Positions 55,136-64,000 of a stretch of DNA of 64,000 nt are shown here, piece after piece. Every line of letters starts with the position of its first letter. The first letter of the stretch is position 1. Location of the stretch: the NCBI GenBank assembly GCA_950022655.1, contig OX465583.1:12237298-12301297 (forward strand). Direction: 5' to 3'. The notes below the pieces were generated by a model that worked only from the letters and a program-made list of their open reading frames with translations, was not told where the DNA came from and searched no databases. This DNA is from Alentia gelatinosa (taxonomy: Eukaryota; Annelida; Polychaeta; Phyllodocida; Polynoidae). A program made the position numbers and the translations under genes.

Positions 55136-55378
55136 AGACATTAAACTACCAAAACAAACAAACATCATGGGTCCCTGAGATTATATGGGTCTATTTTTCA
55201 AAACCTGCATTTTCCCTACCTGAGGACAGAAACTGACACTAAAATATAAAGTTGACAAGAAATCCCAAATTCATATATTATTAGTTACTATAGATATTGA
55301 GCTATCACAAGCAATTTATTCCAATAACCTTTAAGCAGAAGGTATGGTTTTATAGAACTTTTAAGAGAACCAGGCTTT

Positions 55379-55807
55379 ATGTCTTACATCCGATACCCCC
55401 TTGATTTTGGAAAAAAGCAAAAACGTGTCTTGTGTCGCATATACAATAGTCTGTTTCGAGAAAACCCGGATCTAAAAGTTGTCTTCGGGATTGATATTGC
55501 TGACTACAACCGTGTAAGCTTTGATAGGGCTACCCAACATGAAGTTGACCTTCGAGTTAGAGTCATGAACTGGGAAATTGTTGACTTCAATAGGCTGCAT
55601 CGCCTTGCCACTGCACATCTAGGAACTCTGGTCTATGACTGGAGGTCAAAGAAACAGACAATGTTCATTTACTACCGACGACTTTGGGATGGATGTCATG
55701 TCTTTGCAAGGTATGCCCAAAAACTGGTTAAGATCCTGCTGAGAACCATAAGAAGAAACCGTGTAAGGATAGGGGACGAGGAGCTGCCGGAAGGTGCCCC
55801 CTCGTAA
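55379..55807 (+). CDS. Orphan ORF, 142 codons, unknown function
   Basis: A clean ATG-to-TAA frame with mixed, non-repetitive composition. It starts MSYIRYPLDFGKKQK, has the central NWEIVDFNRLHRL and ends in a basic region, LLRTIRRNRVR, then GDEELPEGAPS. No signal peptide or membrane segment is seen, and I recognise no domain. It is longer and more protein-like than most open frames here. It lies 0.85 kb upstream of the LINE at 56.66 kb in the same orientation, so a LINE first ORF or a 5' flank captured with it are options; an exon of a host gene is another. No intron signals were clear. Confidence 0.4.
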   Translation: MSYIRYPLDFGKKQKRVLCRIYNSLFRENPDLKVVFGIDIADYNRVSFDRATQHEVDLRVRVMNWEIVDFNRLHRLATAHLGTLVYDWRSKKQTMFIYYRRLWDGCHVFARYAQKLVKILLRTIRRNRVRIGDEELPEGAPS

Positions 55808-55919
55808 TCCCTCTTATCCACCCTCGTGACAGATTGAAGACTGACGCTGTGAACAAGGAGGATGAATCATCTATGTTGGATAACTGCTTATGTTGCCGTG
55901 CTAATAATGAGGATATGTC

Positions 55920-56205
55920 TGTGTGAACGATTAAAGTATTAAAATACAGAAAATTAGACGGCTACGTCACTCGAATTCGAAAAGCTGAGAAAAACAAATA
56001 GTGGATCTGAGCTTGAATCCCAAGAATGACATGGCCTTATGTTGAAACTGGCTACGACGCCGTGTTCTACCTGATAATGATATAATTGTGTGAACGAGTA
56101 AAATATGAAAAATCTGGGCGACTACCTTATATCGCTCGAATTCGAAAAGCTTAGTAAAACATATAGTGGACCTAAGCTTGAATCTCGAGAACGTCAAGGA
56201 ATCCG
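55920..56205 (+). repeat. Direct repeat of ~110 bp, two copies
   Basis: GTGTGAACGA.TAAA, CTCGAATTCGAAAAGCT, AGTGGA.CT.AGCTTGAAT and AGAA blocks occur at about 55920-56030 and again at 56090-56205. Nothing coding is seen. Confidence 0.6.
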
Positions 56206-56657
56206 CCTAGTATCGTGTAATGTTATGTAGGAGTGGAATGTACAGTTATGCTATTTGGACTCTAGTACGAACCTGCAGTTCCTGATTTTGAAGAATGAAC
56301 TCTACTTAATTTGCCTAAATTTAGATATGCTAAGACTGATGTATTAATCTGTAATTTTGATCACCATGTGCCTTTCATCCACCAGGTCTGTTCTTCTACT
56401 TGCTATTACATATTTCTCCCTCCTAGCCTTGAGAATGGATAATTACCTCTCGTTAACATCCATAACTCACAAAACACCCTAATTGGGTCTCACTACGACT
56501 GCCTTGATCGTGTGAGTTCCCTTCATACCTCCTCCGAGGGATACCCTTGCAGGAGTGTCATTCATTCTTCTCTTCCCATCCAATTCATCTCTTCATTTCC
56601 CCACACTGCATCTTGTTCCTGTTACCCTGTTATTTGTATTACTTTGTATAAGTGCTT

Positions 56658-57541
56658 ATGCGATTAAATTTCTGTCATGCTAATGTTCGGAGTTTGTACC
56701 CTAGGTTTGTGTTTGCCTAAATGATTATCATATTGTTGGCCTGAGTGAAACATGGCTTGACCATAGGTTTTCTGACAGCATGCTCTTTTGGGATGGTATG
56801 AAGATATATAGGGAAGATAGGGATGGACGTGTGGGCGGGGGTGTATGTTGTTACTTAAGTGAAAACTTACATCCGTATGCGTCGAAACTAAGCGAATTCT
56901 CCATAATTACCGAATTTATAGAATGTCTGACGTTGTATATTAAGAAACCTGAAAATAAATCCATGGTAATAGTAGTGTGTTATAGACCTAAGGAAGGTTC
57001 GATTGATCTATTCAATGAGTATCTGAGTGGTATCCTATCGAGTGGCAAATTGGTAAATAGTGAGTTCTGGGTAATTGGTGACATTAATATCAATATGTTG
57101 GACGTTGCTGACGCCAAGAAGCAAAAGTTGACTGACTTCATGAAAGACCATGGCATGATTCAACTGATAGAATCCATTACACGTCCAGAAGGAGTTGGTG
57201 GTTCTATTATTGACCTAATGTTTACAAACTGTAGACTTGTTGGGGACAGTGGAGTAAGCCTGGTTTTGTTGAGTGACCATCTAATGACATACGCAACACG
57301 AAAGAAACTAAAGGAAGTAAAAAAAGCTGTGTCTTTCCGTGGGAGGACCTACAAGAACTATTCTTTTGAGTCATTGGAAAGCCATATGAGATGTGTAAGT
57401 TGGGAAAATTATTGGTCAGAAACAGACCCCGACAAGTTGTGGGGTATCATCTGTACGGCCCTGACTACCTATTTGGACGAGTACTGTCCCCTCATTAATA
57501 TGAAATTTAAAAAACACAAGGAACCTTGGATCACTGACTAA
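56658..57541 (+). pseudogene. LINE ORF2, APE endonuclease part
   Basis: The likely ORF2 start ATG at 56658 gives MRLNFCHANVRSLYPRF, with the conserved Asn of the APE domain. A frameshift and short deletion near 56705-56718 follow. The frame resumes with HIVGLSETWLDHRF (catalytic Glu) and runs through VCYRPKEGS, WVIGDININML (catalytic Asp), SITRPEGVGGSIIDLMFTN and LLSDHL (the SDH motif). It stops at TAA 57539-57541 after KEPWITD, where the family normally has Glu; one base change explains the stop. This endonuclease would nick target DNA for target-primed reverse transcription. Confidence 0.8.
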
Positions 57542-59457
57542 ATTCTTTCGAAAATAAGTGAGCGTAAAAAAGTAATGACTATCTATAAGAAATTACCTAG
57601 TCTAGAGTTGTTAAGAAAAGCAAAATCATTAATGATAGAGATTAAGTACGATATAAGTCAATCGAAAGATGTTTTTTTAGAGACAACATTGAGAACAGTA
57701 GGGATTGTCCAAGAGAATTCTGGCGGAAAATTAGAGAGCTTTATATAGGGAAAAAAGGAAGGGATCCGTGTATTCTTGTTGATGAGGAGTCAGGCGAGGC
57801 TGTTAACCCTGACAAAGTTGCAGATTACGTAAATAATTTCTTTACTAATGTTGGAGTTGAAACAGCCAGGGGTTGTGATTGGGAGAAACAGCGTAAACTA
57901 ATTGAAGACCTGAAACGCCTTCCCGGAAACCAGGTAATATGCGAGTTACAAGCAAGTGAGAGTGAAATTTTGAAACATGTCAAGGAAATATCTATATATA
58001 AGTCATCAGGGCTTAATGGTATATCTGGTAGAGCGTTAAAAGACACCTTAATTATTCTAATTCGAGAGTTCAGTTACTTAATAAACCAGTCACTCAAAAG
58101 TGGAATGCTCCCTGTTGCTTGGAAGCAAGGTAACATCGTACCTATCCCCAAAGGTGGGGACATGTCGAGTGTTACAAACTGGAGACCTATTAGTTTATTA
58201 CCCGTACCAAGTAAGATCATAGAGAAAGTTGTCCACAGTAAAATTACTGAACGGCTTGATGAGACAGATTTTCTTACCCCAACGCAATTTGGGTTTAGAA
58301 AAGGGATGGGGACGGAAGATGCTATTTTTAAGCTAACGGAAGATCTATATTTAGCTAGAGATAGAGCTGAGGTTACTGCCGCCTACTATGTCGATATACG
58401 CAAGGCTTTTGACACTATTTTTTCACTATCAATTGGTGAGACTTCCAGACAACTTGGTATCCTGGCTAAGCAACTACTTAAATGGAAGGAAGCAGAAGGC
58501 TTTAGTTAACGGCTCTGAGTCCGGTTACCTGGAAGTTTTAAGTGGAGTGCCCCAAGGGTCCGTACTCGGCCCCCTCTTGTTTGTAAGTTTTGTGAAAGAC
58601 ATGTGTGTAGACCTTGGTAGTTGCTTAAACATTCAATATGCGGATGACCTTATTTTGTATGTCAGTGGTAAGAATCAGATTGAAACAAAGGATAAACTTC
58701 AATTTGCAGTTAATCAGGTTTATGACTGGTGTATGGAAAACGGCCTTGCTATTAACAAGAAGAAAACCAAGACTGTATGGTATGGCTCGAGTCGAAAACA
58801 GCAGTACCTACCAGCTATGAACCTAAATTGTGGTGGTGAACCTATAGGCAGTGCCAAATGTTATAACTACTTAGGAGTGGAGCTTGATGGAGATTTAAAT
58901 CTCGCTAGACATATTGGGAAAATAACGAGGTCTTTTAATAATAGGCTATTTAAATTAACCAAAATTCGGAAGTTCATTACCAAGGAAACTGCTTTGTTAA
59001 TTTATACATCCTCTATTAGGCCGGTACTAGAATTTTGTAGTTTTGTAATTGGTGGATCTAGACAATCTGACCTCTTGGCAGTGGAAAGGCTTCAAAATCG
59101 AGCACTGAAAGTAGTGCATGGTTTCAGAAAGATGAATGGCAACGAATATCAATCCATAGAACAGTTAAGACAAGAGTTGGGGAGGGGGGGGTTCAATCCC
59201 TGTATAAACGACGGGAACTGCAGCTGCTAAAATGTATGTATAAACGGTCAAAGGACGCCAATAATTTAGATTTGAGGAATTTTGGCACGCGAGGAGATAA
59301 ATAGGTAAAATTCTAAACCCATAAACATAGGACTGGTAAGTATGAAAAATCGCCATATTACAGAGGCACCCAGATGTGGTCGAAATTAGATCCGGTGGTA
59401 CAGCATATAGATGGTATAGCTTCATTTAAAAGGGCAATTGCGGAACTTGGTTTGTAG
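57542..59457 (+). pseudogene. LINE ORF2, reverse transcriptase and C-terminus
   Basis: Continues the element: [61 protein letters not shown], then the catalytic QYADDLILY (YADD at 58637-58648). GLAINKKKTKT, NYLGVELDGDLNL and the C-terminal RGTQMWSKLDPV follow. Visible damage: a frame change at a T run near 57670-57680, a small deletion with frameshift at about 58415-58435 just after AFDT, a G-run frameshift near 59185, TAG at 59302 and TAA at 59314. The final TAG is at 59455-59457. The motifs place it in the APE-type Jockey/CR1/L2-like group; the clade is not certain. Confidence 0.8.
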
Positions 59458-59698
59458 AAACTTGGTATGATTGATTATGATGTATGTACATACCTCATCA
59501 TTCCTATCATTCTCATTATCATCATTTCTTTTCTCTCTCATTCTCTTTTCTAATATAACTCCTTTATCTCCAATTTTCAGAATTGATCTTGATTTAAGTG
59601 TGGATATCTACATATTTGTATAACTTAGTCCATTGGAAGCACTGTAATGCACAGAAATGGCTAATAAATGAATATAAACAAAAATAAAATAAAAAAAT
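59458..59698 (+). mobile_element. LINE 3' UTR and A-rich tail
   Basis: Non-coding tail with TAATAAATGAATATAAAC and AAAATAAAATAAAAAAA ending at about 59698, taken as the 3' end of the LINE that starts near 56.6 kb. Confidence 0.6.
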
Positions 59699-60479
59699 AG
59701 GCTTACCTTTTTTGGAAATTTGTATTCGATAGAACTAACTTGCCAAATTTGTACCAAAATTGATATCCAGAAAATTTAGATATAGATCCTTACCACATCT
59801 AAAAACTATACATGTTGATCTGTTAAAAGAATTTTCACAGAGTCTTTGAATTTTGTTAAAGTCACCAAATGTAACGTCGTTTGCAGTTACCCTCTGAAAT
59901 TACTTTCTATTTTCAAAAGGATTTCAGCATGATATTTCTTATCTGTAGACAGTGTTTCATAGGAAATGATAGCTTTTTATATCTAAATTATTTAAATATA
60001 GGTGTATCTGTCAGGGAAATATATATGATCTACTAGGGATGTCGGACGTAACACATTTACCATATTACAAATTATCACAAGAAGGTTGCTTTCTAGGATA
60101 AAAATCTATAAGCCTATTGACATCACTATCATATGATACAACCATAATGTCTGCATTAGAAAAAAACTACTGAATTAAGAGAATTATTTGTGTATGACAT
60201 GTTATTTACATTAAAATAAACTTTAGTTTTTTTCTCTCTATTTTATGAAATATCGGATAAAGGAGCAGTTTGATAAATTGTAAGCAACTTTTTCATCCAG
60301 AACTATGGCATTCAGACAGGTTCTAGACGTATGAAATACCTAGAAATACCTAAAATCCCCGAAAATGGAGATACCCGGTGTGTCCTTCCTTGTGAATCAA
60401 ATTTACCATTTTCCCTTGAGACCGGTAAAAACACGTTGCCATGAGAATTTTGTACCAAAGTAGAATTGTCTGATGCTTG
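59699..60479. other. No gene seen
   Basis: AT-rich sequence after the LINE; no repeats or exons recognised. Confidence 0.4.
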
Positions 60480-60690
60480 TGGAAAGGTGGGAAGTACACC
60501 CATCTCAGGTTCATTAATCCGTACGTGTGAATCCATTAGGGGTAATCGTGGTTGACAATTGCGGGATAAAATACGTGTCTTAAGTGGGATTCACGCGGAG
60601 GGATACATGTGCCTGAGACTGGTGTACTTAACATATTTTCACCTTCACACCTTGTCTCAGACAAACACACTGTGCATCACATGTGAAATC
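60480..60690. repeat. Imperfect inverted repeat
   Basis: AAGTACACCCATCTCAGG, GTGTGAATCCATTAGGG at the left returns as AGTGGGATTCAC and CTGAGACTGGTGTACTT at the right. The left arm resembles 235-297. Positions 60691-61168 show nothing. Confidence 0.5.
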
Positions 60691-61168
60691 CACTTTAGGC
60701 AAGCATTGTCTTCACATTATTCCCATTGACCCCTATTTCAGATTATTATTGTAAAGAATGAAGGTATACACGCTGTCTTTTATTTCATCAATATAAGACC
60801 TGGTGAGAGCTTAGATGGGATATATGGTTGAAAGCATTATTTCTTCCTACATGGGCCCAACCCCGTGACAAATTGGCCATATCTATAGGGGGGAAAATAG
60901 GATACCAAAGCTTTCATGAGCCAAACAAATTCTATGGATTTGAATTAAGTATATTGGTCTAATAATTATGCCTCATTTATGGGCTTGAAGTATTTCGTCT
61001 GTAGGGTAAAACATGAGTTATTAAAGTTTGTGGCCCGCAATTAGGCAGTATTCCCAGCCATAAGGAGATCCCAACACACCAAACAGTCCTTGTCTCGTAG
61101 ACTCGTCACATCATGAGAAATGATGGACCCAGTATAAATAAAAGAATCGAAAAGAAGTCATATACATT

Positions 61169-61478
61169 TATCCTACCCCTAATAAAAAAACTCCAAAGGC
61201 TTAACATTAGGTCCCTGTATTCGGTCTGGAGTTCAGAAAAATGAAAAATATCGCTCTAGTGGGATAGACTTGACAAATGACGTCATTTGTTAATGTAGAA
61301 ATAATTTAGACGGGCGGGGTAGGATAAATTCTAAACCAAACTCGAGTTAGTCGTGTTATTGTTCATCGCACTCCGGCAAGATCGCGTATTACTGCTCTCA
61401 GCTTTGCCTCGTGCAGTAATACGCGATCTTGCCGTCGTGCGATAAACAACAACAGGACTAACTCTTGTTTGGTTTCTC
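61169..61478 (+). mobile_element. Foldback element DDF-G
   Basis: TATCCTACCCCTAATAAAAA start, CCAAAGGCTTAACATTAGG core and GGGGTAGGATAAATTC inner end. The hairpin stem is GCAAGATCGCGTATTACTGC with its return and the apex is TCTCAGCTTTGCCTCGTGC. The stem is family-specific; the outer arms AAACTCGAGTTAGTC resemble family B. Confidence 0.7.
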
Positions 61479-61494
61479 CATAGTACAGTATATT

Positions 61495-61625
61495 CACCCA
61501 TACTGTTAGACTGCAGCCACTCTTCTCCATCATCCCCAGCAGTGGTAGATTTACTGCTATATCAAAGGACAATCCTTCTCATACCATGTCTATATGTGGT
61601 CTGTGAAATAAGAGAACTCTCTATT
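61495..61625 (+). mobile_element. SINE, 5'-truncated copy
   Basis: CAGCCACTCTTCTCCATCA, CCCCAGCAGTGGTAGATTT, CAATCCTTCTCATACCATG and AAGAGAACTCT match the body of 54793-55135. The head and tail are lost. Positions 61626-62499 hold a TTTTA/TTTAT-rich tract near 62110-62180 and no gene. Confidence 0.65.
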
Positions 61626-62499
61626 TTATTTTAACTTCGATCACCCTTGTGGTGTAAAAAAAACTTTGAGAAAGTCTGGTAAGAACCTGTAATGGTTAAC
61701 TGGACGTTGAATCAAACCAACCAACCAACTCCTACGGTTAGCATAGGACATTCTGTAGTGATTTATCATCAGTGTTCCTAGCTCTATAATATGAAACGGG
61801 TGTGAGTCACCTTCCTCACTCTGCTTTGAAGTTCTATTTACTTGCTTATCAAACAACACTTCTTAAAAAAAATACCGGCCGGTTCCACAGGCATTTCTAA
61901 TGTAAGTTGTTTTTTTAACTGTGTGGGATCATAGATTCACGACTGTAGTAAAAAGTCGAATACCAAAGTACATCCTGGATTCTGTTTCACCTTGCACATA
62001 GGGATATGGTCAATTCAAACGAATTGAAATTATTTTGCTGAACACGTCCTGGGTATGATTTATACATATTGTGTTCAATTATAGAGTCACCTAGGAGGTA
62101 CAGGAAAATCAATCTTCTATATATTTTATCTTTATTATATTTATTTTATTTTATTTATATTTATTATATTTATTTTAGCTCATAATTCACCTTAATAGGT
62201 GGTTTTATATTATGGCACACAATTCCGGGATAGGTCTCAAATCATCCAGATTGCGTGATTTCTGGTAAGAATTACATGGTGAATGATTCAGTAGATCTTA
62301 AGGGTATTTGTTGTTGGATGATATATCCAACGAACTACTAGAGAAGTATCCATTTTTTCTGTCTGAGTCAGATGACCAGTTAAACATTGATATGGTAATG
62401 GGATTATATTTGTATTTATATTTATATTTTATATAGTGTAAAATAGGAAAAACTATGGTAATTAGGGTAAAAATGGCATATATTGTTTGCTGTGTTTTT

Positions 62500-63730
62500 T
62501 TTATTGTTTTTTTTTTTATTTTTCATCTCAACATCTGATACAATATCAGTTCTTCCTGTTGGGATCTGTGAAAAGTAATCACATTACAAGTGATCCCTTA
62601 CAAAGTCTTTGCTGGTGATATGAGAAAGGATGGATGAGATGAGGATGGGTTGATGGTGAGATATAAGACATAGATATCCATCATTTAGCAGATTAATTTA
62701 CTATTTCTATGCATTGATAAACTCTTTGATACATTTTTTAAAAGATGCTACCGTATCTTGTTTTTGTATTCTCGTATCAAGAGTATCCCACAACTTTCTG
62801 CCTCTATAACCTGGGGAACGCTCATACTTTGCACTCTTGTGTCTGTCGACGATAAACTTGACCTTATCATCACTTCTAGTTCTTCTAATGGCAGTATCAA
62901 TGTTCGTTTCGATCTTTGATTTTTTAAACATTATTTTCAAAAGCTGTCTTTTACGTCGCACTTCTAGTAGTTCAATATTATTTCTCTTATGAAGTTCTGC
63001 AATACTGAATGTTCTTACTTTACACATTTCCACCATGCGTAGCGCTCTATTTTGGACTCGTTGAAGCTGCTGAGTGTTATTCTTGTATGCCCCATCTAAC
63101 AAAAAGCTACAATATTCCATTATAGGACGAATTGCCTTAGTATAAATTTCCAAGGAGATCTCTTTGGTAACGCAGTTTCTAAATTTCCTTAACTTATATA
63201 ACTTGTTGTTCGTCGATTTAATCAGATTTTTTATATGTTTATCAAAATTTAGATCTGTATCCAGAGTTACGCCCAGATATTTATAATGTTGTCTTGTGTG
63301 TAATGTAATATTATCACAGACTATTTCAAAATTTGGGACATGTTTCAATCTGGTTTTAGCTGCGCACCACATTAAACTAGTTTTCTTCACATTGACACTA
63401 AGGCCATTCGTTTTACACCAACTGAATATTTCATGTATTCCGAGCTCTAAATTATCACGGGCAAGATTGACATCAAGATGAGATACATACATAACCAAAT
63501 CATCTGCATATTGCATGGAACAACATTAATAATATTTAAACACATGTCATTAACAAAACAGAGGAAGAGTAATGGGCCCAGCACCGACCCCTGCGGAATC
63601 CCGAAGGTGATCTTCTTTGAGCTTGATAAGACTATTTGTTAAATAGTTCTGTATCCATAACACAAAATTTCTTGGTAAGAAAGCCAATTTCTCAAGTTTC
63701 AAGAGAAGCAGATCATGTGTTTGTGCAATT
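62500..63730 (-). pseudogene. LINE 3' half, reverse transcriptase C-terminal part
   Basis: On the minus strand the frame begins near 63725 with HDLLLLKLEKLAF and WIQNYLTN. After a shift it reads [20 protein letters not shown], and after another shift at the catalytic site [11 protein letters not shown] (from about 63516). A 269-codon frame then stays open to 62707: GLSVNVKKTSLMWC, YKYLGVTLDTDLNFDKH, IRPIMEYCSFLL, LQRVQNRALRMV, ERSPGYRGRKLWDTL. The 3' side carries an A-rich tract (T-rich on plus, about 62497-62521). It belongs to the same broad clade as the 56.7-kb LINE but is clearly a different family. It is 5'-truncated near 63730, and the long open C-terminus suggests moderate age. Confidence 0.8.
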
Positions 63731-64000
63731 GTGTGTGGGTATTATGTAATTATGTAATTATGCTTGTATAATCTATGCTTAATATGACTTACATATCGTA
63801 GAGCTAACGTATAAATGCTAAAGTAACCCTAAATATATATATATTTTTTTTTTCGTTCCGCTAGAATCTCTATTGAGATCCTTGGGTTGGAAATTTTTTT
63901 AGGATCCGTGGTCGCGAAGTGCTAGGTAAAGAAGTGGACCGCTACGCCTCGTCAATACGATTTAACCCTAAATATATATTTCTGGGAGTGGAGTCAAATG
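63731..64000. other. No gene seen; window end
   Basis: Contains ATTATGTA doublets and a T-rich tract at about 63845-63853; no element end is recognised. Confidence 0.35.

Overview
The window is non-coding-rich DNA from an animal, most likely a marine invertebrate. The evidence for an animal is two exons of a Cys-loop (nicotinic acetylcholine type) receptor gene, APE-type LINEs, a tRNA-derived SINE, a tyrosine-recombinase retrotransposon of the Ngaro/DIRS group, and many terminal-inverted-repeat and foldback elements. I found no bacterial features, rRNA genes or CRISPR arrays. The species cannot be named from sequence alone.

Cellular gene: on the minus strand there is a TATA/Inr promoter and a first coding exon carrying a signal peptide (about 20.73-20.96 kb). 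A second exon at 5.92-6.08 kb encodes the start of the ligand-binding domain of a nicotinic-receptor-like subunit. Their splice phases fit, so I read them as one gene running off the left edge, with a 14.7 kb first intron made almost entirely of repeats. I see no other confident cellular gene; an orphan 142-codon ORF at 55.4 kb is the main unexplained open frame.

Mobile elements, left to right. 0-21 kb: foldback elements, TIR elements, an LTR-like block (10.2-10.7 kb), minisatellites and two inverted 73-bp arrays (16.8-18.2 kb). 21-36 kb: MITEs, decayed LINE 3' ends (25.0-25.2, 31.4-32.0, 34.6-35.1 kb) and a promoter-like block at 27.9 kb. 39.9-44.3 kb: a nearly intact Ngaro-like element with split direct repeats, gag, RT-RNase H (frameshifted) and an intact-looking tyrosine recombinase. 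44-55 kb: LINE and SINE fragments, foldback elements and TTAA-flanked elements. 56.7-59.7 kb: a near full-length but mutated LINE. 62.5-63.7 kb: a second LINE 3' half on the minus strand.

The most unusual signal is a superfamily of about 18 'double-dyad' foldback copies (my label: DDF families A-G). Each complete copy joins a first palindrome, bounded by TATCCTACCC and GGGTAGGATA or a close variant and holding a conserved CCATAGGCTTAACATTG core, to a second long hairpin. The hairpin stem differs between families. The apex keeps one pattern: GA, then GGC (or AGC), a small G(N)NA-type loop, GCC (or GCT), then GA again. A second unusual group is four TTAA-bounded, piggyBac-like elements that carry tandem arrays of short palindromes whose sequence changes while the dyad symmetry is kept.
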